The position numbers and the translations under genes were made by a program. Shown piece after piece: positions 42,548 to 52,309 of a DNA stretch of 64,000 nt; the stretch's first letter is position 1, and each line of letters opens with the position of its first letter. A model generated the notes under the pieces. The model had not been told where the DNA came from and made no database searches. It was given only the letters and a program-made list of their open reading frames with translations. The stretch comes from Pirellulaceae bacterium (GTDB lineage: Bacteria > Planctomycetota > Planctomycetia > Pirellulales > Pirellulaceae). The DNA is taken from positions 620,001 to 684,000 of the forward strand of contig JAHBXT010000003.1 of NCBI GenBank assembly GCA_019636385.1. Direction: 5' to 3'.

Positions 42548-43852
42548 TTACAGGTCAGCTAGGACGCGCCTGGCTGCCGCAATTGTCTGGTCAATTAGTT
42601 CCGTGCTGTGCTCGGTTGATACGAACAGAGCCTCAAATTGACTGCACGGCATGTAGACTCCTTGGCGAATCAGCCCCCAGAAGTACTTGCCAAAGCGCGT
42701 GCGGTCCGACTTGGCGGCGTCGTCCCAGTTCCACACCGGCTTCGGATTAAAGAACAGCGTCATCATGCTGCCAACTCGCTGTAATTGGTGGGCAATCCCC
42801 GCAGCAGTCGCGGCCGCCGACAGTCCCTCAGCCAGTCGCCGCGATTGTCGCTCAAGCAAGTCATAGGGATTCTCGTCGCGCAACAATTCCAAGGTGCGAA
42901 TGCCAGCCGCAGTGGCAACCGGATTTCCGCTGAGGGTGCCCGCTTGAAAGATCTTGCCTGCAGGCAAGACATTGTCCATCAAGTCAGCGCGGCCACCGTA
43001 GGCACCCAGCGGCATGCCACCGCCTACGATCTTGCCCAGAGTCGTGATGTCCGGGATGACCGAGTACAACTGTTGCGCACCGCCATAAGCCACGCGAAAG
43101 CCGGTCATTACTTCATCAAAAATCAGCACTGCACCTGATAGATCACATAGGCGGCGTGCGGTTTGTAGGAAACCTTCTCGCGGCGTTACACAGCCCATGT
43201 TGCCAACGATCGGCTCCAAGATCACTCCCGCAATGGACTGGCCACGCTCGGCGAACAGCGCTTCCAGCGCTTGAATGTCGTTGTAGGGCATGACGCAAGT
43301 ATCGCGACTGGTGCCGACGGTCACGCCTGGTGAATCCGGCACACCCAGATTAGCTGCCGAACTGCCGGCGGCTACCAGTAAACTGTCGGCGTGACCATGA
43401 TAGTTGCCAGAGAATTTCACGATGACATCGCGCCCGGTCGCTCCGCGCGCCAAGCGAATGGCGCTCATCGTGGCTTCCGTTCCACTGCTGACCAAACGCA
43501 GTTTTTGAATACTGGGCATGGCGGCGCAGATCAACTCTGCCAATTGTGATTCCGATTCGGTAGGTGCACCGTAGCTAGTACCGCGCTCAGCCGCCAGCAC
43601 AATCGACTCGATGACCTCTTTGCGAGCATGACCCAGAATCATCGGCCCCCACGATCCAATATAGTCGATCAAACGATTGCCATCGATGTCATACAGGAAT
43701 GGCCCTGCAGCGCGCTGGATAAACAGTGGCCGGCCACCGACTGCCCCGAACGCCCGGGCTGGACTGTTGACTCCGCCCGGCATCCTGTTGCAAGCGCGCT
43801 CGAAAGCCGCCAGAGAACGTTGCTGCTGAAATCCGGCGGATGGTGAGTTCAA
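42548..43852 (-). CDS. hemL: glutamate-1-semialdehyde 2,1-aminomutase
   Basis: 434 residues, the usual family length, when started at the TTG at 43852, which has GGGAG eight bases upstream. PGGVNSPARAF, YIGSWGPMILGH, SSGTEATMSAIRLAR, GNYHGHADS and IFDEVMTGFR are present, and the PLP lysine is Lys273 in LGKIVGGG. The enzyme makes 5-aminolevulinate from glutamate-1-semialdehyde for tetrapyrrole synthesis. The frame stays open to 43984, but the extra 44 codons cover a dispersed hairpin repeat at 43917 and have no family match, so they are considered non-coding. Confidence 0.93.
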   Translation of the reverse strand: MNSPSAGFQQQRSLAAFERACNRMPGGVNSPARAFGAVGGRPLFIQRAAGPFLYDIDGNRLIDYIGSWGPMILGHARKEVIESIVLAAERGTSYGAPTESESQLAELICAAMPSIQKLRLVSSGTEATMSAIRLARGATGRDVIVKFSGNYHGHADSLLVAAGSSAANLGVPDSPGVTVGTSRDTCVMPYNDIQALEALFAERGQSIAGVILEPIVGNMGCVTPREGFLQTARRLCDLSGAVLIFDEVMTGFRVAYGGAQQLYSVIPDITTLGKIVGGGMPLGAYGGRADLMDNVLPAGKIFQAGTLSGNPVATAAGIRTLELLRDENPYDLLERQSRRLAEGLSAAATAAGIAHQLQRVGSMMTLFFNPKPVWNWDDAAKSDRTRFGKYFWGLIRQGVYMPCSQFEALFVSTEHSTELIDQTIAAARRVLADL

Positions 43853-44273
43853 TTCCGATGCTCCCAGGGGCAATTGCGTACACAATGATTCGATTAACCA
43901 CAGCCAGCGGGCTATTGTAGCTACCGTCGCCAGACGGCGAAAACCCTGCCTAGCTTCGTTAGGTGGGTCTCGGTCGCGGCGCAAATAGCCAACAAACTCA
44001 ATCCAAAACCGTTAATTATCACACCACCACAGTCCCGCGACCGCCGGCCCACCATCGGGGCTGAAATAAATCCCGTCCGACCCTACGATGCAAAGCTGCT
44101 GCTGGGCCGGCGCGGGGCCGAACTGTTCTGCATCTGGACGGTTCTGCATCTGAAGTTCATGCGCTGTGAAAAAAATCCAACTGCCTCAAACATATTTATC
44201 CATTCACGACCCCGCTGGTCCCACCCTACGTAGCTGTGTACCCCCACCGCATACCCTACCTTGCGATGCAAAG
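43853..44273. other. non-coding stretch
   Basis: 421 bases between the map stop and the hemL start, both on the minus strand. It holds hairpin copy 4 at 43917, a short direct repeat GGACGGTTCTGCATCTG/ACTGTTCTGCATCTG near 44118-44154 and two GATGCAAAG words. No gene is seen. Confidence 0.45.
43917..43940. repeat. dispersed hairpin repeat, copy 4 (rearranged stem)
   Basis: GTAGCTACCGTCGCCAGAC followed by GGCGA. The stem CCGTC/GACGG differs from the copy at 5674 (GCTC/GAGC) on both arms yet pairs perfectly. Confidence 0.65.
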
Positions 44274-45086
44274 TCAGGTGCTGAAGCGATGGCCGCGTTG
44301 TGGCCCGTCTTGGGTCTGAGTCAGTATTTCTGGACCATCCTCGGCCATGAGTATCGTGTGCTCGAACTGCGCCGACAAGCGTGCGTCTCGAGTGCGCACC
44401 GTCCAGCCATCGGACTTGTCCAGCTTCGTAAAGCGTGTGCCGGCGTTGATCATCGGCTCAATCGTAAAGCACATGCCGGGCAGTAGCCGCTGTTGACGCG
44501 ATTTTCGATCCGGAAAATGAGGGACGTTAGGTGGTTGGTGGAAGACTTGACCGAGCCCATGCCCGACGTACTCGCGCACCACCGAAAACCCGCGCCGATG
44601 TGCCTCGCGCACAATAGCATCGCCAATCGTGCTGACGGGACAGCCCGGCGAGAGCGCGTCGATCGCCAAGTGCATACAGTCAAATGCCGCTTGAGTTACC
44701 GCGATGGCCTCGGCGCTGGCACTGCCGATAATGAACGTCTCGGACTGATCACCATACCACCCTTCGACGATCGTGGTGATGTCGATATTGACGATGTCGC
44801 CTTCACGCAGTGATTGTGGGCCGGGTATGCCATGACAGATGACATCGTTGACGCTGATGCAACAGCTCTTAGGAAACCCCATGTATCCTAGCGTGGCCGG
44901 TTGATGCCCGTGGTCGCGCGTGTATTGGTAGACTAGCGAGTCGATGGACTCCGTGGTTATGCCGGGACGAATCCGACGACGGACTTCGTCCATCAACTGC
45001 GCGTTGAATCGGCATGCCGTGCGCATCCTTTCACGGCCTTCGTAGCCCAAGAGGAGCTTGCGTGTTTGTTTGTCGGGCTGAAGCAT
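44274..45086 (-). CDS. map: methionine aminopeptidase type I
   Basis: 270 residues. The five metal ligands are visible: Asp in NIDITT, Asp in WYGDQSETF, His in YVGHGLGQVFH, Glu in FTIEPM and Glu in QFEHTI. YMGFPKSCCISVNDVICHGIP is the usual substrate loop. It removes the initiator methionine from new proteins. Slightly longer N-terminus (about 20 residues) than E. coli Map; an inner ATG at residue 21 (MRTACRF) could be an alternative start. It is monocistronic. Confidence 0.95.
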   Translation of the reverse strand: MLQPDKQTRKLLLGYEGRERMRTACRFNAQLMDEVRRRIRPGITTESIDSLVYQYTRDHGHQPATLGYMGFPKSCCISVNDVICHGIPGPQSLREGDIVNIDITTIVEGWYGDQSETFIIGSASAEAIAVTQAAFDCMHLAIDALSPGCPVSTIGDAIVREAHRRGFSVVREYVGHGLGQVFHQPPNVPHFPDRKSRQQRLLPGMCFTIEPMINAGTRFTKLDKSDGWTVRTRDARLSAQFEHTILMAEDGPEILTQTQDGPQRGHRFST

Positions 45087-45334
45087 GGATTAGGTGTCAA
45101 ATGGTCGACCGCTCGCATGGAAATGCGGCGCGCAATTGAACGGGATGAGGCTGAGAAAAGATGATACTCGGAAAGAATTATAGTCTACAAGGGCTGTCTG
45201 AGTCGCCCAGCGTTCCCATATTGGCAGCTTGCATTAGAATGGTCGTACCGTGAGCGGCGTTCGTAAGTTGGTTGGACCACCGCCAATCACGCCGCCTTTT
45301 TGTGATGTTCACAAGTTTTCTGGAAGTCGATTCG

Positions 45335-47605
45335 ATGCCTTTGAATGGTTCTTATACACAGCTGGATAACGTGATAGCTAGCAGTCTCTCGTCAGTACGT
45401 GGAAGGTGCCGCGTTATTGGGCTACCGCTGGCAGGCTGGCTGGTAAGCTGTGGATTGGCCGTATGCTGGCTTGTGCCGGGTCCGGCCGCCGCAGCGGAGG
45501 TTTCCGAATTAGCCCAGAAGCTGGCCAGCCGCTCGACCATCTACCGCGACCAGTTTGGCGTGCCGCATATCGACGCGCGTGATCTTCCGGCAGCAGCCTT
45601 TGCGTTTGGCTATTGCCAGTGCGAGGATTACTTTTGGCAAGTCGAAGACAGCATCGTCTGGTCGTTGGGCCGTTACGCCGAGCTAAATGGCGCGACGGGC
45701 GTCGATAGCGACACCCTGACACATGCTTTCGAGATACCTCGCCGTACCGAACAAGACTACGTTCAATATACGGGAGAAAACCGCGAGGTCGGTGAGGCGT
45801 TTATCGAAGGCTTGAACTATTACCTGGCCAAGAATCCGGACGTCAAACCGCGACTGCTGACCCGATTCGAGCCCTGGCACCTGTTGGCGCTGGGGCGTCG
45901 TGTCTACTTGGAGCTGTCGTGCCTGTCCAATCACATCAACACCGGCATGAATCCCATGGGCTCTGGTGATGCTGTGGCCCAAATCGGTTCCAATGCCTGG
46001 GCGGTTGGGCCATCGAAAACGGCGGCTGGTTCGACGATGCTATTCATCAATCCGCATCAACCATTTTATGGATACGGCCAATGGTACGAGGGGCACATTC
46101 GCACCGACGACGGGATTGACTTCTATGGAGCAGCCTTCTTCGGCAGTCCCCTGCCAGCCATCGGCCACAACCACCGCTGTGGCTGGAGTTTTACAGTCAA
46201 CGAGCCGGATGTGTTCGATGTCTGGAATGTCAAATTCGAGTCGGATCAGCCCAATCATTACCGCCATGGGGAGCAGCTACGGGAAGCCACTCAGTGGCAG
46301 CAAGAAATCAAAGTCAAGGGGCAGCCGACGCGCAGGCTGGTGCTGCGCAAGACGCATCATGGTCCGATCGTCAAACAGAATAAGGATGGCACATTCCAGG
46401 CATATCAATGCGCCAATCTGTTTGAGCATGATTTCCTTAGTCAGCTCAAGCAGATGCTGCGTAGTGAGAACGTCTATCAAGTGCGTGATGCCATGGGCAT
46501 GCAGGGTCTGCCCATTTTCAATACGGTGGCTGCCGATGATCAGGGTAACATCCTGTACCTGTACAGCGGTGTCGTTCCGCGCCGCGATCCGGCCTGGGAT
46601 TGGACTAAGCCCGTCGACGGCAACGATCCCCGCACCGACTGGCGCGGGCTACACACCGTAGACGAACTGCCGCAGGTGATCAATCCGCCAACCGGATATG
46701 TGCAGAGTTGCAATGCAACACCGTTTACCACGACCGATGACGGAAATCCATCGCGACTTGATTTCCCGCCGTATATGGTGACCGATCAGCACGATGACAA
46801 GCGCCGCGCCCAGGTCAGCCGATCGATTCTCCGCGCTGCCCAAGACTTGACTCTGGATCAATTCGAAAACCTGGCCTTTGACACCCGATTGTACTGGGCA
46901 ATCAATGAATTGCCCGCCTTACGCAGGCACTTCGCTCGGCTTGAGCAATCCACGCCGGCGCTGGCCGAACAAGCCCGGCCTTATTTACAGCACTTTGACG
47001 GCTGGGATTGCCGCGTGAGTGTCGATTGCACACGCTCGGCGCTGTGCGTTGCTTGGTACGAAGAACTGTATGGCTTCGGCTATCCGGCAGAGACGCTCAA
47101 GCCCGAATATGTCCAAAACCCGGATAAGAAATTTGAGGCCTTGGTCAAGGCTGCCAATAAGCTGCAATCGAATTTCAAGAATTGGAAAGTGCGGTGGGGC
47201 GACATTTATCGCTTGCAGCGGCATCCGAATGTGGCCAATCTGATCGCCATCCCATTTAGCGACCGCAAGCCCAGCATTCCCTGTGCCGGCGCTCCCGGTC
47301 CACTGGGGATTGTGTTTACAGTCTACTATACACCCAGCATCTTTATTCCGCTGTTGCGCGAGACACGCAATCAATACGCGGTGGTTGGTGCGTCCTATTC
47401 TGGCGTGGTCGAATTTTCGAGTCAGGGAGTGCGTAGTAAGTCACTGCATAATTACGGCAGTAGCAGCGACCCGAATTCACCTCACTATTTCGATCAGGCT
47501 CAACTGATGTCCGAGAGTCGCATGAAAGACACCCTGTTCGACTGGCAGCAAATTCGCGCGCAGTCGCCGCGCAGCTATCATGCCGGCTCGGCAGCCTCAA
47601 GGTAG
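45335..47605 (+). CDS. penicillin acylase/AHL acylase-type Ntn hydrolase
   Basis: 756 residues from the ATG at 45335, which has GGAAG ahead of it. Export segment near 30-52 (GLPLAGWLVSCGLAVCWLV, AAAA). The alpha part contains YRDQFGVPHIDA and AFGYCQCEDYFWQ. The autocleavage serine is Ser219 in QIGSNAWAVGPSKTA, which becomes the N-terminal nucleophile of the beta chain. This alpha length is like PvdQ/QuiP acylases. Substrates may be acyl-homoserine lactones, siderophore precursors or beta-lactams. TTG 45272 and ATG 45305 are alternative starts. No regulators or transporters nearby. Confidence 0.9.
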   Translation: MPLNGSYTQLDNVIASSLSSVRGRCRVIGLPLAGWLVSCGLAVCWLVPGPAAAAEVSELAQKLASRSTIYRDQFGVPHIDARDLPAAAFAFGYCQCEDYFWQVEDSIVWSLGRYAELNGATGVDSDTLTHAFEIPRRTEQDYVQYTGENREVGEAFIEGLNYYLAKNPDVKPRLLTRFEPWHLLALGRRVYLELSCLSNHINTGMNPMGSGDAVAQIGSNAWAVGPSKTAAGSTMLFINPHQPFYGYGQWYEGHIRTDDGIDFYGAAFFGSPLPAIGHNHRCGWSFTVNEPDVFDVWNVKFESDQPNHYRHGEQLREATQWQQEIKVKGQPTRRLVLRKTHHGPIVKQNKDGTFQAYQCANLFEHDFLSQLKQMLRSENVYQVRDAMGMQGLPIFNTVAADDQGNILYLYSGVVPRRDPAWDWTKPVDGNDPRTDWRGLHTVDELPQVINPPTGYVQSCNATPFTTTDDGNPSRLDFPPYMVTDQHDDKRRAQVSRSILRAAQDLTLDQFENLAFDTRLYWAINELPALRRHFARLEQSTPALAEQARPYLQHFDGWDCRVSVDCTRSALCVAWYEELYGFGYPAETLKPEYVQNPDKKFEALVKAANKLQSNFKNWKVRWGDIYRLQRHPNVANLIAIPFSDRKPSIPCAGAPGPLGIVFTVYYTPSIFIPLLRETRNQYAVVGASYSGVVEFSSQGVRSKSLHNYGSSSDPNSPHYFDQAQLMSESRMKDTLFDWQQIRAQSPRSYHAGSAASR

Positions 47606-48253
47606 CTACCTACGGCAAAATTGGCACCCCCGTCGCTACGTTCGCTATAGAACTGTTCCCCAGTAGCTACTTTCGCCAGAGCGTGAAGCGCCCAGTGGTT
47701 GCAGCGTGCGCAGCAGCCACCGCCATTTGCGATAGTTTATGTTGGGAGATTCGTATACCCCAAGCACACTCAGGAGCCGACCGTGCAAAATAAGGCTCAG
47801 GAATTGCCAAAACTTATTGCCAAAACTCACCGTGACCTGGCGATGCTTATCGCAATGGACCGAACCTTAGTGTGGACGTCGGCTAGCAAATTTCTTCCCT
47901 AGAAAACGTCGCTGGGAAACGTTGCGGCGCCGGCCTGCTAAGCTGCGATGTTTGGGGGTTTTGGCGTTTGGTGTGTCGGCTGTGGCAAAGTTCGGACGAA
48001 TCTGCGATTGCCAGCACCTAGTTTGCCCGTCATATTGGAGAGATGGTCGTTGGGCTGGATGCGCCAGGCGACTTTAACATGGGCTGGACCGAGCAGAGTT
48101 CTTGGCGGCCTAATTTTTTGGCTTGCCTATGTGAAAGGTTTCACAAACTAGCATGTTTCTGGCTGCAAAAGGGCGATTTATCGCGTATGCAGGAAGGTCG
48201 CTGGTGGGCAGGCGCGTCTGTTACAGCCACTGGAAAGTTAAAGGGCGGCAGTA
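47606..48253. other. non-coding stretch upstream of nqr operon
   Basis: 648 bases. It contains hairpin copy 5 at 47663. Small open frames on both strands are not convincing. The promoter of the nqr operon should lie in the second half, but no -35/-10 pair is clear. Confidence 0.45.
47663..47687. repeat. dispersed hairpin repeat, copy 5 (degenerate)
   Basis: GTAGCTACTTTCGCCAGAG followed by CGTGAA. It keeps GTAGCTAC and TCGCCAGAGCGTG of the other copies, but the stem is broken by mismatches. Confidence 0.6.
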
Positions 48254-49603
48254 ATGGTTGAACGAATTGAGATTGGCCGCGGACTGAACATTCCCATTGA
48301 AGGTCAGCCCGCCGAGCACATGGATGCTATCGATACAGGTCGCGTTGGACTAGTCGGGGAAGACTATATCGGGATGCGTCCTACCATGCTGGTGGCCACT
48401 GGCGAGCGCGTCGAGGTTGGGCAACCTCTGTTGGAAGACAAGAAGACGCCGGGCGTACTGTTTACCAGTCCTATCGCCGGCAAAGTTGTAGAGATCAATC
48501 GAGGCGAGAAGCGGCTGTTTCAGTCGTTGGTCATCGAGCGCGATGGTCAGGCCAGTCGCTTGTTTGCCACTCATGAGGCAAGCCGACTTGAATCCCTGTC
48601 GCGCCAGCAGGTCGTCGACCAACTGGTGCAATCTGGACTGTGGACGGCGCTGCGTACGCGGCCATATTCTCGGATACCGGCGCCGCAATCGGTGCCTCAC
48701 GCTGTGTTTATCAACGCGATGGATACCAATCCCCTGGCACCCAATCCGGATGCTATCATCCGTGAGCGTCGTGAAGAATTTGCTGCTGGTGTGCGCTTGG
48801 TTTCTCGGTTGACTGAGGGCAAGACCTACGTCTGTCGGCAGCCGGGCAGCGACGCACCGACCGACTTTGGCAGCCGAACTGTAATCGCTGAATTCGATGG
48901 TCCGCATCCGGCCGGTTTGGTCGGCACGCAGATGCATTTCTTGAGTCCGGTCAGCAGTAAACGCACCAATTGGCACTTGAATTATCAAGATGCGATTGCA
49001 ATTGGGCATTTGTTCTTGAATGGCAAACTGGATGCGACTCGCGTTATTTCTCTAGCAGGTCCGGGAGTCCAAAAGCCGCGACTGATAAAGACTGTTTGGG
49101 GAGCATCGTTAGACGAACTGACCGCCGGAAAACTGAAGGACGGTGTGCAGCGAGTCGTTTCGGGGTCTGTGCTATGCGGTCGCAAGCTGCATTCACCCTG
49201 CGGCTTTTTGGGGCGTTATCACTTGCAGGTCAGCGTGCTGCTTGAGGGCACTGCGCGTGAGTTTTTAGGTTGGCAGAAGCCGGGCTTTGGCAAGTTCTCA
49301 GCCACGCGCGCCTTTGCTTCTGCAGTCGTGGCTGCCAAGCGTTTTGCTTTGACAACCAATTTGGGCGGTAGCGAGCGCGCTATGGTGCCGATTGGCGTCT
49401 ACGAGAAAGTTATGCCGTTGGATCTAATTCCAACGCTGTTGTTGCGGTCGCTGATCTCGCGCGATACGGGAACAGCCCAGGAGCTGGGTTGTTTGGAATT
49501 GGACGAGGAGGATTTGGCCTTGTGCACCTTTGTTTGTCCGGGCAAGTACGACTATGGCGACATTCTCCGCGACAACTTGCTGAGAATTGAAAAGGAAGGA
49601 TAG
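48254..49603 (+). CDS. nqrA: Na+-translocating NADH:quinone reductase subunit A
   Basis: 449 residues. RGLNIPIEGQP opens the family pattern, followed by GVLFTSPIAGKVVEINRGEKR, a lipoyl-like fold, and later GRYHLQVSVLLEG and LSTTRAFA-type FSATRAFA. NqrA is the cytoplasmic, quinone-related peripheral subunit of the sodium-pumping complex. First gene of the nqrABCDEF operon, nine bases before nqrB. Start ATG at 48254, with AAAGGGCGG upstream. Confidence 0.95.
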   Translation: MVERIEIGRGLNIPIEGQPAEHMDAIDTGRVGLVGEDYIGMRPTMLVATGERVEVGQPLLEDKKTPGVLFTSPIAGKVVEINRGEKRLFQSLVIERDGQASRLFATHEASRLESLSRQQVVDQLVQSGLWTALRTRPYSRIPAPQSVPHAVFINAMDTNPLAPNPDAIIRERREEFAAGVRLVSRLTEGKTYVCRQPGSDAPTDFGSRTVIAEFDGPHPAGLVGTQMHFLSPVSSKRTNWHLNYQDAIAIGHLFLNGKLDATRVISLAGPGVQKPRLIKTVWGASLDELTAGKLKDGVQRVVSGSVLCGRKLHSPCGFLGRYHLQVSVLLEGTAREFLGWQKPGFGKFSATRAFASAVVAAKRFALTTNLGGSERAMVPIGVYEKVMPLDLIPTLLLRSLISRDTGTAQELGCLELDEEDLALCTFVCPGKYDYGDILRDNLLRIEKEG

Positions 49604-49611
49604 TCTGAGTC

Positions 49612-50877
49612 ATGAAGCTATTGCGCGATATGCTGGATAAACTGCATCCGCTCTTTGATAAGGGCGGAAAGTTTGAGAAGCTGTATCCAGTCTATGAAGC
49701 TGCCGATACGTTCTTATACGCGCCTGGTGCCGTAACGCGCGGTCTAACCCACATTCGCGATGCGCTGGATCTGAAGCGCATGATGAGTATGGTGGTTATG
49801 GCATTGGTTCCTTGTGTGCTCATGGCCTTGTGGAACACCGGTTATCAGGCGAACTTGGCAATCACAGGCTTGGAGGCAGTGGGGGCTGCTCCAAAGTTGG
49901 ATTGGCATCATGATCTGCACACCTGGTTGGGCTTGGGGCATGACCCCCAGAACCTGTGGGACAATATCGTTTACGGTGCTTTGTTTTTCTTTCCGGTCTA
50001 CATCGTCACCTTGGCAGCCGGTGGAACCGCCGAATTGATTTTCAGTGTGATCCGCAAGCATGAAATCAATGAAGGCTTTTTAGTCACGAGCTTGCTGTTT
50101 CCGCTTACCTTGCCGCCAGCCATTCCACTGTGGCAGGTCGCCTTAGGAATCTTGTTTGGCGTGGTGATCGGCAAAGAGATATTCGGCGGCACCGGCAGAA
50201 ACTTTTTGAATCCGGCCCTGACCGGACGAGCCTTCCTGTACTTTGCCTATGCGGGCCACATGAGTGGCGATAAAGTGTGGACCGCCGTCGATGGTTTTTC
50301 TGGCGCGACACCCTTAGGGCAATTGGCAGCCGTACAGCCAGGGCAACTCAATGTGGTTATGGACTGCATGCAGAATATCGCGACCACCACCGGAACTCAG
50401 TCCTTGGTTTGGTGGGATGCCTTCCTAGGGGTGATGCCAGGATCGATGGGCGAGACGAGCGCCTTGGCTTGTATATTAGGCGCGCTGGTGTTGATCTCTA
50501 CCGGCATCGGTTCGTGGCGCATCATGGCTGGCGTGTGTGGCGGAGCATTGGTGCTTTCATCGCTGCTGTACCTGATACCTAATCCCGCCAATCCTATGTT
50601 TGGCATTCCTCCCTGGTGGCATTTTGTGCTGGGCGGTTTTGCATTTGGTACCGTGTTCATGGCTACCGATCCTGTCAGCGCGTCGATGACCGAGACCGGC
50701 AAGTGGATCTACGGTGCATTGATTGGAGCGCTGACCATTATGATTCGATCGATGAACCCGGCCTTTCCAGAAGGAATCATGCTGGCCATTCTCTTTGGCA
50801 ACGTGTTTGCGCCGCTGATCGACTATTTTGTGGTGCAGGCGAATATCAAACGGAGGGCTATCCGCTATGGCGCTTAA
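49612..50877 (+). CDS. nqrB: Na+-translocating NADH:quinone reductase subunit B
   Basis: 421 residues with about ten membrane segments. The FMN attachment motif SGAT is in DGFSGATPLGQL, placing the flavin on Thr233. HIRDALDLKRMMSMVV, LFPLTLPPAIPLWQVALG and GKEIFGGTGRNFLNPALTGRAFLYF are typical. NqrB carries sodium translocation and the riboflavin/FMN electron path. Its last 11 bases overlap the start of nqrC. The ApbE enzyme that attaches FMN is not in the window. Confidence 0.96.
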   Translation: MKLLRDMLDKLHPLFDKGGKFEKLYPVYEAADTFLYAPGAVTRGLTHIRDALDLKRMMSMVVMALVPCVLMALWNTGYQANLAITGLEAVGAAPKLDWHHDLHTWLGLGHDPQNLWDNIVYGALFFFPVYIVTLAAGGTAELIFSVIRKHEINEGFLVTSLLFPLTLPPAIPLWQVALGILFGVVIGKEIFGGTGRNFLNPALTGRAFLYFAYAGHMSGDKVWTAVDGFSGATPLGQLAAVQPGQLNVVMDCMQNIATTTGTQSLVWWDAFLGVMPGSMGETSALACILGALVLISTGIGSWRIMAGVCGGALVLSSLLYLIPNPANPMFGIPPWWHFVLGGFAFGTVFMATDPVSASMTETGKWIYGALIGALTIMIRSMNPAFPEGIMLAILFGNVFAPLIDYFVVQANIKRRAIRYGA

Positions 50878-51697
50878 TAAGGATTCGCTGTTAAACACGC
50901 TGTTGGTGACGATTGCATTGTGCGTCGTCTGCGCTTTGTTGGTCAGCGCCGCCGCTGTGGGGCTGAAAAGTCAGCAGGCTGCCAACAAAGAATTGGATTT
51001 GAAGAAGAATGTGGTTGGGGCAGCAGGGCTGAGCGGCGATCGTTCAGTGGGCGAAATGACGGCTGCCGAAATCAATCAGGTATTCGAATCACGCATCGAA
51101 CGCAAGCTGGTAGACATCGCTTCGGGAAAGTTCGTTGAAGATGCTGATGCCAACTATGATGCTCGCAAAGCTGCTAAAGATCCGCAGTCGCAAAAGCCGG
51201 TTAAAGGCAGTTATCCGATTGGACTCAGCAATCGCGAGCCTCAGGCGTGGGTTTACCTGGTCAAAGATAGTGCTGGCCAAATCGAAAAGGTCGTTCTGCC
51301 TGTTTACGGTAAAGGGCTGTGGTCCACGCTGTATGGTTTCGTGTGCTTGGAGAAGGACTTGCGGAGTATTGCCGGCTTGACCTTCTACGAACATGCGGAA
51401 ACGCCCGGCCTGGGCGGCGAAGTTGAGAATCCACTGTGGAAGGCCAAGTGGATCGGTCAGCAAGTGTGGGAGCAAGGCAAACCGGCGGTTGATGAAAATC
51501 TGCGAGTGGGCGTTGCCAAGGGAGCGCCCAGCGAGGCCAATCAGGCTTACGAAGTGGATGGGCTGTCGGGCGCTACGATTACCAGTCGCGGCGTGAGTAT
51601 GTTGCTCAAGTATTGGTTCAGTCAGGAAGGCTTTGGGCCGTTCCTGAAGAATTTGGCGTCACAACAGGGAGCCGCCGATGGCAAAGCAAACAGTTAA
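50867..51697 (+). CDS. nqrC: Na+-translocating NADH:quinone reductase subunit C
   Basis: 276 residues. One membrane segment near 10-33 (NTLLVTIALCVVCALLVSAAAVG), then a periplasmic FMN domain with SGAT in DGLSGATITSRGV, flavin on Thr237, and PVYGKGLWSTLYGFV and HAETPGLGGEV. The start ATG at 50867 follows GGAGGG and overlaps nqrB. An insert near residues 95-115 (DANYDARKAAKDPQSQKP) is charged. It overlaps nqrD by 20 bases. Confidence 0.95.
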   Translation: MALNKDSLLNTLLVTIALCVVCALLVSAAAVGLKSQQAANKELDLKKNVVGAAGLSGDRSVGEMTAAEINQVFESRIERKLVDIASGKFVEDADANYDARKAAKDPQSQKPVKGSYPIGLSNREPQAWVYLVKDSAGQIEKVVLPVYGKGLWSTLYGFVCLEKDLRSIAGLTFYEHAETPGLGGEVENPLWKAKWIGQQVWEQGKPAVDENLRVGVAKGAPSEANQAYEVDGLSGATITSRGVSMLLKYWFSQEGFGPFLKNLASQQGAADGKANS

Positions 51698-52304
51698 GGA
51701 TGTGGTCCTTAAGCCAATCTTTAAAAACAATCCCATTGGACTGTTGGTGTTGGGCATTTGCTCGGCGCTGGCCGTGACCACCAAGATGGACACCGCACTG
51801 GTGATGAGTATCGCCGTAACTTTGGTTACCGCGTTTTCTAGTGCGGCGGTCAGCCTGATCCGGCACCGAATTCCCGGCAATATCCGCATCATCGTGGAAA
51901 TGGTCATCATTGCCTCGTTCGTGATTCTGGTAGATCAAGTTCTTAAGGCGTTCCTGTATGACATTAGCAAGACGCTTAGCGTGTTTGTGGGATTGATTAT
52001 CACCAACTGCATCGTCATGGGGCGAGCCGAAGGGTTTGCGCTCAAGAACGACCCCAAGATGTCGTTCTTGGACGGAGTCGGCAATGGTTTGGGATACAGC
52101 TTTATCCTGATGAGCGTGGCTTTTGTCCGGGAGCTGTTTGGCTCGGGCAGTCTGTTTGGAGTGGCCCTCTTGAAGCCCATTACGGCTGAAGGTTGGTACA
52201 CGCCCAACGGACTGATGCTGTTGTCGCCAAGCGCCTTTTTCTTGATCGGCATCATCATTTGGATTATTCGAACCTTCAATCCTGAACAGGTCGAGAAGGA
52301 GTAG
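51678..52304 (+). CDS. nqrD: Na+-translocating NADH:quinone reductase subunit D
   Basis: 208 residues, about six membrane segments. RIIVEMVIIASFVILVDQVL, NCIVMGRAEGFALKN and FVRELFGSGSL match the NqrD/RnfE family. The conserved Cys in NCIVMGRAE is one of those that hold the iron between NqrD and NqrE. It starts within the nqrC gene (20-base overlap), showing tight translational coupling. Confidence 0.96.
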   Translation: MAKQTVKDVVLKPIFKNNPIGLLVLGICSALAVTTKMDTALVMSIAVTLVTAFSSAAVSLIRHRIPGNIRIIVEMVIIASFVILVDQVLKAFLYDISKTLSVFVGLIITNCIVMGRAEGFALKNDPKMSFLDGVGNGLGYSFILMSVAFVRELFGSGSLFGVALLKPITAEGWYTPNGLMLLSPSAFFLIGIIIWIIRTFNPEQVEKE

Positions 52305-52309
52305 TCGCT

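Noticed and set aside
47699..48261. Small open frames upstream of nqrA
   Set aside because: Low-quality composition, several overlapping frames and no ribosome sites or domains.
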